Shown in pieces: positions 12,439 to 23,257 of a DNA stretch of 64,000 nt. How positions within the stretch are numbered: position 1 is the stretch's first letter; every line of letters begins with the position of its first letter. The notes beneath the pieces were generated by a model. It was given only the letters and a program-made list of their open reading frames with translations. It ran no database searches and was not told the DNA's origin. Origin of the DNA: Falciphora oryzae. Taxonomy: Eukaryota > Ascomycota > Sordariomycetes > Magnaporthales > Magnaporthaceae. The stretch covers positions 3,987,356 through 4,051,355 of the forward strand of contig JNVV01000001.1 in NCBI GenBank assembly GCA_000733355.1, given 5' to 3'. A program made the translations under genes and the position numbers.

Positions 12439-13171
12439 TTATATGCCGATCCAGATCAACATGACAATGACGTCCATGCCCTTGGACTCGTCGCCCTCGT
12501 ACTTGAAAGTCCACATGCCGTCCGTCTTGTCGTTCCAGTACGCGCCCGTAGCGCTGTGCATGCCGCGCCGGCCGACGTGGGGCTTGCCGTCTGTGCTGGT
12601 TGCAGTCGAGGACGCCTCTTCCGAGGCCGCGGCGCCGCCGGCGGGCTTGTTGAGCTTCGAGGTCGGCACCAGGTGCTGGACGATGGTGCTGTTGACGGCG
12701 AACTTGAACGGCGGGTTGCCGCTGCCCGAGGGCTGCGACTCGGCGATCACGGCCTTGAGTATCGAGTTCTGTGTAGCATGGCGCCCGGTGAGGCATTGAA
12801 GTTGTCAGCGTGTGCTCAGAGTGAGCGGGTGGGGTAGTGCCCGATGGCTGATCCCGAAGGGCGGTGAGGCACGCACGATGATCTGTGAGTTCCACTGTTC
12901 GGTCTTCGCATGGTCGTAGAACTCGGCACTACCGATAGCGTCATGGCAGGCCTGGTGCACAATGCTGTTAGTGTTGTCTGAGCGGGCGCATAGGCAGGGG
13001 CCCCAGAGGAGGTCGTAGGCGAGGGAATATTACATCGTTTGCGATTTGCTTCAGGCGGTTGGTGGGGATAGGCTACTCGGAATCGTGTCAGCCTTGTCCA
13101 GCTTCCAAACCAAAGAATTGGCCTCGAAGGAATCAGCGGGAAATCCATACGGGTGGGCCCTGGGCAGCCAT
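12439..13171 (-). CDS. Tctex-1 family dynein light chain (DYNLT-type)
   Basis: A light chain that binds the dynein intermediate chain and cargo. My model has four exons on the minus strand: 13171-13151 (21 nt), 13072-13034 (39 nt), 12951-12877 (75 nt) and 12768-12439, giving 154 aa. The first exon encodes only MAAQGPP and is followed by a GTATGG donor; the others use GTAATA and GTGCGT. The assembled N-terminus reads IPTNRLKQIANDACHDAIG and SAEFYDHAKTEQWNSQII, typical of the fungal family. The C-terminal beta-strand region has NSTIVQHL, GRRGMHSATGAYWNDKTDGMW and a hydrophobic end (VIVMLIWIGI). Between them is an Ala/Ser/Thr-rich insertion of about 25 residues (KPAGGAAASEEASSTATSTDGK), longer than in animal homologues. 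The frame is continuous across all joins. It diverges from Vtc1, sharing a 0.9-kb promoter. Confidence 0.88.
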
Positions 13172-14073
13172 GGTGACGAAGAGCAAAAAGCTTGGTTGGT
13201 GGAAGCTGAAGGTTTTCTGGGGAAGTGACTGTTCTCAGGAATTAGAAAGAGCTTTGCGGACAGGATTTCGTGTTCTGCAGCAGGAAAATGAGCACGTGGA
13301 AACGTTGCTGGATTCGGATAAAGCGGTGCCTTACTTGCCGGAGGGACAGGAGTGTCGTGTGGGCAGCAAGGCGAACGTCGGGTCTCGGGCGAGGCTGAGG
13401 TCGGATGTTCGAATCGCGGCTTCCTGTTGCCAGCTGAACCGCACGCGATGCAAAGTCAACAAACATTGGAGGCCCCTTTCTTCGAGCAGGGCCCGTGCGC
13501 TCGGTCCAGATGCAGCGAGCCCCGGTGCGCGGGCATGCGCATGCGAGACGCGGCCACAGCACTGCGAGTGGAGCACGTGAGCGGCCTGACTCTCGACCAA
13601 TCAAACAGCCCACGTGCCTCTCTGCCAAAGCGAGCAGCAGCCGCGCAGGCAAGCTTTGACGAGCAGGGATCGTGGGAGTGACGATGGGTGCCCGCGATTG
13701 ACCAGTGAGAAAGAGCTTTTCGGCCAAAGTGGAGGCGACACACGGTCGTGCCAGAGCAGGGCAACGGTTGTATCTTGGGCTCGAAGCAATTGCCTCAGCT
13801 TCACGTCCATTGTTTGTGGCTCTCCAGACAAGACAAACTGCTGTTTGTGAAGGCGAAAACGCGCTCGCAGCTCTCTCACGTCCACCGGCACCAGAACCGC
13901 CGCGCCCATCGCCGAAACACCAGCACCAACCGACGGAGCAGCAGGCCGCCCGTCCATCGACTTAGCAAACCGCTCTCTTGAACAATTTCTTTCCTTCTTT
14001 TGGATACCATTCGTCCATCCCATTTTCCATTCTCCTTGGGCCCGTTTCCGTAACACAGCACCCATCAAAAAAC
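13172..14073. promoter_or_regulatory. shared divergent promoter region (Tctex-1 / VTC1)
   Basis: 902 bases separate two divergent start codons, so both promoters must lie here. Open frames inside have no recognisable domains. I see no clear TATA element near either start. Confidence 0.5.
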
Positions 14074-14537
14074 ATGTCAAGCCAGCCGCTTCTGCAAACG
14101 GCGCCGGGTAAGTACAGCGGCAGCTGGGAAAACTTGCATGTCGCGCATCCTGGACATCCGAATTGACGTTTGAGAATACCAACGCAGGCAAGCGCATCGC
14201 CCTTCCCACCCGCGTCGAGCCCAAGGTCTTCTTCGCCAACGAGCGCACATTCCTATCATGGCTCAACTTCACCGTGGTCCTCGGCGCTCTCGCCATCGGC
14301 ATGCTCAACTTTGGCGACCGTCCGGCATTCATCTCGTCCTTCCTCTTCACCTTCGTCGCCATGGCGACCATGATATACGCACTTGCCACATACCACTGGC
14401 GAGCGAGGTCGATCCGCAGGAGGGGCCAGGGCGGCTTCGACGATAGGGTTGGCCCCACCCTGCTGGCCATCGTCCTGCTTCTGGCCGTCATCGTCAACTT
14501 CGTGCTGCGCATTTCTTACAACTCGAAGCAGCCCTGA
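14074..14537 (+). CDS. VTC1: vacuolar transporter chaperone subunit 1
   Basis: A small membrane subunit of the VTC complex, which makes and translocates inorganic polyphosphate into the vacuole. Two exons, 14074-14107 and 14188-14537 (384 nt, 127 aa); the donor is GTAAGT after CCG G and the acceptor is CGCAG. The protein is close in length to yeast Vtc1 (129 aa). It contains the family signature [17 protein letters not shown] just after the join, with three predicted transmembrane helices: about 39-58 ([15 protein letters not shown]), 62-82 ([20 protein letters not shown]) and 102-120 ([17 protein letters not shown]). The basic loop [13 protein letters not shown] lies between helices 2 and 3. 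There is no SPX or catalytic polymerase domain, so this is Vtc1 rather than Vtc2-4. The family call is secure. Confidence 0.95.
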
Positions 14538-15178
14538 TCGCTTTGCTAGCTATTGGAGCGGGGGATCTCCGGGATTCGCTGCCAATCTCAAGTTGGATAT
14601 GCACTCGCGGCGAACCACTGCTTTCCAGCGCGGTGCCAAAGCAGCCAGGACGCCCTACGGTCGCCGGTTCCCTGGTTGGAACGTTCGATCCGTACCGGTC
14701 TTCGGGTAGGCACCCGCGGCTCTACCGTGACGTGTTTGTGATGTGTCGTCGAGGGGAGAATCCATGTACCGGGTTTCGGGAGCGGTTCGAGTCTTGCGGC
14801 TTAATTGAGAGAAAGCGAAAAGGGTGTAAGAAAATGGGAAAAGGTAAAAGAAGGCGAGAACAAGGTGGAGGAGGACTTGGTTGTTTCCTCCGACCAATGG
14901 TCGGGAAGGGATACTAGTCGGAGGGAGTAGGGTAGGGTATCATTATGTCTATAACATGTAAACGTAAAAGAGGCATTACCGGTGTAGCCAACGCCATAGC
15001 GCCTTGATTGTCCCTTCCACTTTATCAGCCCATATGCGCGAGCACCGAAAGCTCTATATCTCAAGCAGCGAGAAATTCTGCGTGGAAGGGATTCTGGTCG
15101 ATACGGCGTGCTGCCATATGCCTCTACCAGCTCGACAAAACCTTCTCTTCACACATCTTGGAAAATGTCCCGACTCGA
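14538..15178. other. intergenic, convergent 3' ends
   Basis: 641 bases between the stop codons of VTC1 (plus) and the Alba-like gene (minus), expected to hold both 3' untranslated regions. No coding signal seen. Confidence 0.6.
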
Positions 15179-15904
15179 CTATCCATATTGTCGTCTACGT
15201 TGTTGGTCGATCGAATCGGAGTTCGACTGCGCGGTTATGAAGTTCTTGGCACGAAGCTCGGGTATCGGAACACGAGAGAGGAAGATGCTCATGTACAGAG
15301 CTTGACCGGACTTTGGCTGACCGAGAACTGCGCGCTCGAACACCGACGGCGCAGACTCGGCAGGTGAGGCATCGAAGCGATCGTCACGGCCCCCATCGCC
15401 CAGGCCCCGTGACGTCTGCTCGTTTGCCCGATGAGCTCCCATCACGGCCGTCTCCTCAATAACAGTATCCTCCTCGGGGAGCCCGGCTTCGACCTCGTAA
15501 ACCCTGTTGTACTGGTACCACTTCTGGCCGCCGTCGTGGATTCTTCGGCGCGCGAGCTCGGTGACCGACACCATCTTGGCGGCGTCCCGGGACCTCGCGT
15601 GCATGAGGACGACGCCCGGCAACACGGCCATGTCGACGGGGTGGAAGCGCCCGAGGTGGGCGAGGATCTGGTCGATGCGCTTGGCGATGCTCGTCGACGA
15701 GATCACGGAGAATGTGGCGACGTCGTACTTGGGGCGGAGCTCCATCAGGAGGGACTCGTGGGGTTCGGATGGAAGGCCTGGCGCCGGCTGCGAGCCGGCA
15801 TTGCTAATCCGCTGTCTCTTGCTGGCGGCATCGGGGCCGGGCTGCGAATTGAGCTTCCGCTTGGCCAGGGCCGGCATGGTCGACGGCAAGACAGACATGG
15901 CCAT
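15179..15904 (-). CDS. Alba-like DNA/RNA-binding domain protein
   Basis: A single-exon frame of up to 241 aa; starts at residues 1, 3 or 10 are all possible (the last gives MPALAKRKLNSQ). The N-terminal 30 residues include a basic, nuclear-localisation-like KRKLN and SKRQRI. Residues about 56-140 fit the Alba fold (Sac10b/Rpp20-Rpp25 superfamily): a strand with FSVISSTSIAKRIDQILAHL, a middle hydrophobic strand MAVLPGVVLMHARSRDAAKM, then SVTELARRRI and GQKWYQYNRVYE. Alba proteins bind nucleic acids; eukaryotic members include subunits of RNase P/MRP. The C-terminal 100 residues are Asp/Glu/Ser-rich and probably disordered. Which Alba subfamily it belongs to is not clear from the sequence alone. 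Confidence 0.65.
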   Translation of the reverse strand: MAMSVLPSTMPALAKRKLNSQPGPDAASKRQRISNAGSQPAPGLPSEPHESLLMELRPKYDVATFSVISSTSIAKRIDQILAHLGRFHPVDMAVLPGVVLMHARSRDAAKMVSVTELARRRIHDGGQKWYQYNRVYEVEAGLPEEDTVIEETAVMGAHRANEQTSRGLGDGGRDDRFDASPAESAPSVFERAVLGQPKSGQALYMSIFLSRVPIPELRAKNFITAQSNSDSIDQQRRRQYG

Positions 15905-16560
15905 CGCCTCAGCGAAGGTTCGCCCAGTGTCCAGGTGGAGGAGTACTCGACGGTGAGAAAATCGCGCGGCAGGACGTGGCGTTTCGCAGATTGGAAATTC
16001 GTGGGCTCTGTCTTCTTGGAAACCGCGTCTCTACCAACCAGAGACACAGATATCCCGAGGGCTGAAGGGCGCCTCCGACAGAAGTAGAATTTTCAGCCCT
16101 CCATCAATCCTGTGGGAATTTGGAAAGAGTGAAGCAGGGTCGTCCAAATTAGGCAGGACCGGGCGTCGTGGGAGTGCCGCGGCGGGGGACGGGCGGAACC
16201 GACAGCGGCCGCCTGAGGCTATCGATAAGAGAGAAAATTCCCGGGGCTGGAAAGCCCGCGATAGAGCCCGAACGGCACCCGACGCGACAGCCTGCACGTT
16301 TACGTTCCTCTCCGTCCTTTCTACCGTGTCCGGAAAGTTTCTGGTGGTCGGGAGATCGATCACAGCCCCGCCCGGCACGTTCCTCGGCTTCGTGGCTGGT
16401 CGTTGCCGATGTTTGCTAGGGCAAACGTCAAACTCACGTCGAGCTCACTGTTGGACCTGCCAGGTGCCTACCATACCGAGTGACCTTGTATGTTGCACGA
16501 AGGGCACAAAGCACGGTGCCAATAAAAGTCTGCAGCTCCAACCACGCTTTCCTATATGTA

Positions 16561-16685
16561 TCCTTTCCATATCATTTTCCTGTATCTTTTCCTATTTCTC
16601 TTTCTTATATCTTTTCCTATTTCCCTTTTTTATGTCTATTCCTATTTCCTTTCTCATGCCTTTTCCTATAGCCTTCCCTACTCCC
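16561..16685. repeat. degenerate ~24-bp pyrimidine-rich tandem repeat
   Basis: About four to five imperfect copies of a unit built on TTTTCCTATTTC, spaced roughly 24 bases apart. One strand is almost entirely C and T. It encodes only Phe/Leu/Ser/Tyr low-complexity frames. Such tracts can form triplex or slipped structures, but no role is evident here. Confidence 0.7.
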
Positions 16686-16931
16686 AACTCACCCAGTCGC
16701 CTCACACCTATTGGATACACGCATGGGGCTTTTATTTGGGGAACGTGCCAAGCTACATTCCTTGGTGTTTGTGTGCCCACGCAAATGTGCTCGATTTGTA
16801 TTGTCGATAGAACATCGATATCGGCTAGCTACCCGGGCTCCCCCACGACATAAAAAACGAGACTGCGGTTGATGTCCCCCGCGATAAACAACCTCGAAAG
16901 AAATCACAACGGTGCATCTTTTCAACTTGGG

Positions 16932-16957
16932 AAAAAAAAAAAAAAAAAAAAAAAAAA
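16932..16957. repeat. poly-A tract (26 A)
   Basis: An uninterrupted run of A in noncoding sequence. Comparable homopolymers occur at 25204-25229 (T), 53578-53597 (A) and 59831-59851 (A). Length in the assembly may be inexact. Confidence 0.85.
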
Positions 16958-19640
16958 TACGTTTTATAATACTTTGCAATCAGTATTAATATGTAAGCTG
17001 GTTTAATTCTTCATTTTCCATTGAAGTGTGAGGAAATAGGGAGGGAAAAAAAAAAAATATGTGCTAAGTCGCTTCTTTTTGCGGGCTCGTTTATTTTGTT
17101 GTGAGGGAGCCGGGCGACCAAACGTGGCACGCTCACTGCTATCGATCTCTCCCTGTTCCTGTCGTGGTGCCTGCGTATGCAAATTCTTAGACCCTTGTCC
17201 CCCATCAGAAACATCTCCAACGGCCAGCCAATCATGTGTGGCCAAATGCGCCAAGTCTTGCTTCTTTGATCGCGAAACACGGGGGCCGTCAAGCGCACAG
17301 GCCACCCTGGGCGATGTTGATGGAACCTGCAGGCACTGACTGTGCCGTGCACTGGGTCTTGGTGTGATGGTGCATGCGGTAGGGCCGACGGGGCCGAGGA
17401 GATGCTTCCCGCCTGGTTCAGCTTGCTCTTTGAAGGTTCGCCGCGTGAAAGAGTCATACAGCCAATATCCAGAAAGCGGCATGCGTGCTGATGCTATTGG
17501 TGTCGGACGCTTATCGCTCAAGAGAACCTATTCATCCACCCGACGCACACACGCACACCATCCTTTGTTGGAGGGCATCCATCAAGCAGACGAGCAGCCC
17601 GACCAACTCTTGGGATATCGCGGTTATCAGGCGCGCCGCTCCAGCCGGGGTGTTGTGGCGGGCGCACGGCCCCCAACTGACCAAGGCGCCGGCGCTGTCT
17701 GGACAAGGCACCCCAGACCAAACAAGGATGGAACCTGACTCTCGTTTCCTGGAGTTCCAGGATGTGAGAATTCACGCAGAGGCGAACCTGACCGAGCGTC
17801 GCAGAGAACCGTTGGATGGGTAGCAAATTCAAGAATCCAGGGCAACCTCGGTTGGCGAGACTGCATGACTGGTATCTCATTTTTGTGACCGAGGCAGACA
17901 AATGCGCATTTCCTGACCTTAGGTCGGGACGGGCTGGCGAGAAATTAGCTGCGGCCACATGGGTGCCCCCCCCTCCACATATTCATTCCACTGGCCGCAG
18001 ACTGCTGCCACCATCGCAGTCAGCAAGGCCGGACTGGAGTCTAGCGTAATTGATGTGGCCTCCTATCCCTATCGGATGCCACCCCTCTCTCCACCAAGGA
18101 CCTCGTACTGGGAATTTGGATTTGGGAGCCAACGACACCCGCAGCCAGAACGCGCCAACTCTCCAGCTCGCGCTCTGCAGTGGGCGACGAGAGGGGATTT
18201 TTCTAGACGTCTTACTGGACATGCACCCGCAGCCTAAGCCAGCCCCTATTCCCTCGCCCGAAGTCGATCCTTCCACCTCCGGCTGTCACCACAGTCGCCT
18301 GGTTTCCCTCCTCCTTCCTCTTTCATTCCCTCCACCTTCACCCAACATCGCGAGGAGCCAACAACCTCGCTTCTTTGCATCGCATCCCTCGCATCCTAGA
18401 CACAAAATACGGGCGCGACGAGTCCAAGAAACGCCCAGCGCACCACTGTCGCACCCTTCATCTGTTCTTCGGGGCGCACGTAATTCCTTCCGACCACCGT
18501 CTCGTCAGTAGTTGGGCCTGCGCAGCATCTATTTTCATCGCTGCATGCACAGAGTCTGGCCGCCGGGCGAGGGAGCTTGACTCCAAAATAAGGGCATTTA
18601 TTCAAGTTCCCTGGCGACTGATTGAGGGTGTGGTCCGAGCTGGAGCCTTCTCGAATTGTGAGCCAGGACGTCCCACCCCTTCTGGGTGATTGATTGCTTA
18701 CCGGCCCAGCACGGCTTGCACGGGTAAGACAGATCCCCCAATCAAGGCCCCACCCATACCCACCCACTTTGCTCATGCTCGTTGGCTGCTTCCCACTTTG
18801 CCCAGCCTGCCACTGCGCCCACGCACGCCCGCTCACAAGCCAACCCCCGTTCCCTTGCATTTCCGTTTTTGCCTCTCTCCAGGCATTCCAAACACTCTCG
18901 CGCTCCCGCCCCCTTTCTCAGGAGACCGACAAGCCCACCCAACTCTGCCTGTGACTGGCACCCCGTCAATCGCCCACTCAAACCGCAACAAACATTTTTT
19001 CTACCACAACAGCGACAGAACGGGCAAACCTTTTCTTCCGCCCCTTTTTCTTTTCGCGCCCTCCTTTTTCTTTTTGCGCTGCGCAACAAACTTTGTACTA
19101 TTTTCCCTTACAACCCTTTTAATAACTGTCGCTGCGTCGCCGAGGCTTTCGCTAGCTCTCGCGCTTTTTCAGAAGGAGAAGGACTGAGAACAGCGAGCAC
19201 TGTGTCGCCGTGTTTGCGCCTCGGCGCGGCTTTTGCCTTTTCGCCCCGTCGGAGTGACCCCATCCAGAATCGCTTGGTTCTGGGGCGGCCACATCATCGC
19301 TGCCTGCAGTCACTCTCCCTCGCCCGCCACCACCACCCAAATCGCCCGGCTTCTTCCTCGCATCGTCTACGGCCGCCCTTGTGGTTACGTCAGCGACTGC
19401 CTGGACAAGCGCGCATTCGAGCGACCGACTTTCCGTCGTCGCATCACGCTGTTATCACCTGCACCTTACTTGCACCTCACTCCTTTATCATTCCCAACTA
19501 AGGTGTGCTTCACCACAACCAACCACCACACACGCCTCCGCCACAACCGCCAACTCAAAACTGGTGACGAGATCATCGCAAGTCGGCGGGCCCCTGTTGG
19601 AGCGATCACTGTGAGCCACGCAGCCACCACCGGTTCACTG

Positions 19641-21644
19641 ATGTTTCGGTTCTGGGGTACCGACTCGAGGGGAAGTGAAAAGACTGTGGAAGCGACGCTG
19701 CCCATGCCGCTGTTCGCGAAGCCAGTCCAAGCCTTCCTGGAGACACCATCAAAAGCAGCTTTGCACTCGGGGCACACTTTGAAGAGGAGGAGACCTAGTG
19801 TTGACGACACTCCGGTGCCGGTGCCATGGCCTGCACGGGACTCGCTGCCCCCGAAGCGCATCAAGATAGAATCATGTCCGCCGCCACCCACGGGGGCACC
19901 GGCTCCTGCTGCTGACCGCGCCGACCCCTGTCCAGAGCAGAGGCCAGCTCCCGTCTCGGCCCCAGAGCCCCGCCTGGGACCGGCGTCCCGGGCAGCTCCG
20001 GCGATGGAGCGTGCCAAGGATGTCATCCAGTTCCAGCTCGGCCTCGAGATTTTGTACAAGCATGACGAACTGCGTTTGATTAACCAAGAGCTGGCGAAAT
20101 GCCAGGTAGCCTTGGAACAGCTGCGCAGGTGTCACCTCATTCCCTATCCGGTCACGTGCCCCACTCCAGACCAGATGTTGGAGATAAGCAGCGGCAAGGG
20201 CCCTGCTGTGCGCACCCGGCCCGGCGAACCCGTGCCGGAATGGGCGCCTCCCTTTGGAGTAGTCGACGGCCCCTACGCCCGACACTATGCCAAGTGGCTC
20301 ATCCCCGACCCCAAGTTCGACGGTATTCTGCCAGAATGGCAAGGGGCGGGCGGCCATGCAGCCTCTTCTAGAAACGCGGTGGAAGGTAGGACGACGAGGA
20401 ACAGCGGCGACGCAGGCAACTTTGGCAAGCAGCGTCCCGCCCGCGGCACGTCCACCCACAAGCTGCACGCCCTCTCCTCTGGTTATGCCCCGCCTAAGGA
20501 CAAGGCAGGGCCATGCGTCCTCAAGCGGTCCGACGGGAAGACAGTCAAGCTCGTGTGCATCGATTGCCACAGGGAAAACTTCTCTAGCACCCAGGGCTTC
20601 ATCAATCATTGTCGGATAGCACACAAGCGGGACTTCAAGAGTCACGAGGAGGCTGCGGTCCACTGCGGTCATCCAATCGAAGTCGATGAACTCGGGAGTG
20701 CCGCGGGCGAGGAAAAGCCGGCCGCCGGGCCGGCAGGGCACTCGCCTTCCAACCCCGCCACCGGAGCCGTCTACCCCTACGCTCGCGCCAATGACATTTC
20801 GGAGCAGGAGGCGCTGGCGGCTCTACGGTCCCGCGTTGAAGCTGCTTTGAGGCTGTACGAAGAGGGCAAGTCGCTTCCTTCAACGGCGGCCTCCTCGGAG
20901 GCACCGCCGGCCGTGAAGAGCGCCCCCAAGGCTGCCGCATCATCCTTTGTTGGCGCGAGTGACCTTCCTCATCTGTCCCGCCTACTGAAGGGCAAGAATT
21001 TCACCGGTGATCTGAACGAGCACGTGGCCGATGCAAAGATCAGGGAGGACACTCCTGAGATGTATCTCGACGGTGACTCGGATGCGGAACAGACAAGCAC
21101 CTCGGTCGAGCCGGCAAGTCCCGTCAACCCCACCACCGCCTCTCGAGGCCCTGGTGTCATGCGCATGCCCGCGCGTGTTGTCATGGCACCGTCTGCTCTT
21201 GGACCCAATGGTCGGCCGACAAGCAGCAAAGGTTGTGCGCCGCCGCACTTGGCGGCATTCAAGACGCCCATCGCCACCCCCATTGCAGAGCTTCCCCAGG
21301 CATCGACGTCATCGGGCCTGTACGAGGATGAAATGGACGTCGATCTCAGCCCGAACACGATGGCGAGCAACAACGCCCCATCACTGGTTAGCGACGACGG
21401 CGAGTATGACGACTCGGACGATGGATCGTCGTCGGATGCCAGCGACAACATGGATACGGACTCGGTCACCGAGATAAAACTCGAGGACGATCATGACGTT
21501 CAGGACCAGATGACCCCGCGCGCCGTCCGTAAAGGCAACGGCAACTCGGTCAGCCTCAAAAAAGACGAGAGCAGACACGTTACGTTTGTGAGCCCGGTTC
21601 GTGGTGCTGGAAAGAACCGAAGAAGAAAACAAGTCCTCTCATAG
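19641..21644 (+). CDS. Ahc1-like C2H2 zinc-finger protein (ADA histone acetyltransferase complex subunit)
   Basis: A single-exon frame; from the ATG at 19641 it is 667 aa. The frame is open for 136 more codons upstream (to 19233), but that part is unlike ordinary protein and sits in a CT-rich leader, so I take MFRFWGTDSRG as the start. Residues about 55-120 are Pro/Ala-rich with a basic KRRRP/PKRIKIE region. Residues about 122-163 form a helical segment (FQLGLEILYKHDELRLINQE). A finger-like motif follows at about 303-345: VCIDCHRENFSSTQGFINHC, then RIAHKRDFKSHEEAAVHCG. This combination resembles fungal Ahc1, a component of the ADA histone acetyltransferase complex in yeast. The C-terminal third is acidic and Ser-rich (DDGEYDDSDDGSSSD) and ends in a basic KNRRRKQ. 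The assignment rests on remembered family pattern, so moderate confidence. Confidence 0.65.
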   Translation: MFRFWGTDSRGSEKTVEATLPMPLFAKPVQAFLETPSKAALHSGHTLKRRRPSVDDTPVPVPWPARDSLPPKRIKIESCPPPPTGAPAPAADRADPCPEQRPAPVSAPEPRLGPASRAAPAMERAKDVIQFQLGLEILYKHDELRLINQELAKCQVALEQLRRCHLIPYPVTCPTPDQMLEISSGKGPAVRTRPGEPVPEWAPPFGVVDGPYARHYAKWLIPDPKFDGILPEWQGAGGHAASSRNAVEGRTTRNSGDAGNFGKQRPARGTSTHKLHALSSGYAPPKDKAGPCVLKRSDGKTVKLVCIDCHRENFSSTQGFINHCRIAHKRDFKSHEEAAVHCGHPIEVDELGSAAGEEKPAAGPAGHSPSNPATGAVYPYARANDISEQEALAALRSRVEAALRLYEEGKSLPSTAASSEAPPAVKSAPKAAASSFVGASDLPHLSRLLKGKNFTGDLNEHVADAKIREDTPEMYLDGDSDAEQTSTSVEPASPVNPTTASRGPGVMRMPARVVMAPSALGPNGRPTSSKGCAPPHLAAFKTPIATPIAELPQASTSSGLYEDEMDVDLSPNTMASNNAPSLVSDDGEYDDSDDGSSSDASDNMDTDSVTEIKLEDDHDVQDQMTPRAVRKGNGNSVSLKKDESRHVTFVSPVRGAGKNRRRKQVLS

Positions 21645-23257
21645 AGTCCTGTTGGTGGTTTGGCTTTGTTGTCCGAGGCCACCGAGCCACACTCTCAACG
21701 CGTCACCCATCATCCTATTAATACACTCGTCACACTTTCCCGGCAGGCCCCTCAAACCCGTGTGCTCTAGTCTACGGCGAGCTCGCATTCTGTAGTTATT
21801 GCATGCGTTTTCCTGTCCTTTTTTTCCTCTTCACCCATCTCCGCTGTTTTGTTGCTGGACCGAGAGGTTGTGCAGGAGAGGCGTAACATACGAGTTTCCA
21901 TTGTCCCCAGAAGACTGGAGGGATTTTACTTACGATACCTTTTTTTTCTTTCATTTTCTCGGTCGTCTTTTCCGGTTGTCATGAGTGGGCCAGCCTTGTC
22001 TTTTGTCCTTGTATCTTTTATCCCGGTGGAGAAACAGATGGGCTCTTCGCCGTCGAGTTTGAAGACATAGATAAGGACGCTTGGCAGACCCGAATAACCA
22101 AGCGTCTCAGATTCGAATCAGGAAGATAGCCTCACAACATCGTGGGAGCTGACCTTTTTGACACAACTGGCCGTGACTTAAATTCTTGAGTGTGATCCTG
22201 TGGATGGGCTGCGTGTAGGATGATTCCTTCTTCCGCCTTGGATCCGTTCTCCGAGGCATCTATTCAGGCTGCAGGCCGGCAATGGCATTATCAGTGTTCG
22301 CTTCGGAAATATACTACGGTCACTTTCCCGATAGGATTTGGTGTATCTCGTCGATATTTCAAGAAAAGGTTGGGTTTATAGTAGCTATGAGAGAAAAAAC
22401 TGCGACATTTTCGCAGGCGGCGAAGTGACATAACAACCGTTGTCCATTTCTCCCGAGAACATTTGGATTTCTGGCACACATGAGGCACACTACATCTTGG
22501 CTTCCAGTGTCAGAATCAGAAAGAAGGCTCCCTGTCAATGGACGGGGACGTCTCATACCGTGACCTGTACTGTCCTTATCTCACACTTTATTTTTCGCCT
22601 TTCTTTTCGTTTCCCTGATGGTCAAGCAAGCAACGTTATCTTGGCTCCTTCTAGGGCCCTGCCCCCGGAGAGGAGCCCAACGCATGGCCGTGTGAATGCA
22701 GAATGGCTTTTGGCAAAGAAACTCACAGACAATGTCAACTAGCTGTGCTGCCAAAGCAAGACGCTGGAACGAATCCATGCACGATCATCTCTGTCGACGA
22801 CTTCGACCTGCTCGACGCTCATGCCATCATCTTGATGCCCTGTCCACGGGGGGCTAGTGTTCTGGCTGGATGGGGATGATGCGATGCCGAACCGCGAGCT
22901 TGGATGCTTCAGCGTTGAACCCATGACTAGATGTTGTTGCCACGACAATGTGTCCAAGCAGATCTCACGATGTAGCTAGTTTAGAGTCTTGGTAACGAGG
23001 GTTAAGATACGAAGAGATGAGATGCTTATGACGAAGTTCGAGTGGTATCGTATTGATCGTGCGCCGAGACGCTTTACTCATGAAGATTAAATAGCAGAAT
23101 TAGGTATATCCTTCCCTCAAAAACATTACTACTTCCACGGATTGCTCAGTAGAAGGCCATGATCGTTTCCCATTAAAAAAATACCACACCGACGCGTCGT
23201 CCGCCTCTCTTTTTTTTTTCTTTGTGCGATTCGAAGAACCTGCCGGCCATAATTTCT
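21645..23257. other. intergenic, convergent 3' ends
   Basis: 1.6 kb between the stop codons of the Ahc1-like gene and the minus-strand GPI-protein gene. No supported gene. It contains a hairpin at 22076-22106. Confidence 0.6.
22076..22106. repeat. perfect 9-bp hairpin
   Basis: GACGCTTGG at 22076-22084 is exactly complementary to CCAAGCGTC at 22098-22106, with a 13-base loop. It lies about 430 bases past the Ahc1-like stop codon. A 10-base palindrome GATTCGAATC follows at 22110-22119. No RNA family recognised. Confidence 0.6.

Larger units (their letters stand above)
15905..19640. other. gene-poor interval with simple repeats
   Basis: 3.7 kb with no frame I can assign. It includes a degenerate pyrimidine minisatellite (about 16561-16685), a 26-A run (16932-16957), a shorter A run near 17047, and a CT-rich leader that increases toward 19640, presumably the 5' untranslated region of the Ahc1-like gene. 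Confidence 0.55.

Noticed and set aside
22110..22119. GATTCGAATC, resembling a tRNA T-arm (B box)
   Set aside because: No acceptor stem, D-arm or anticodon arm could be fitted around it on either strand; it is simply a palindrome.
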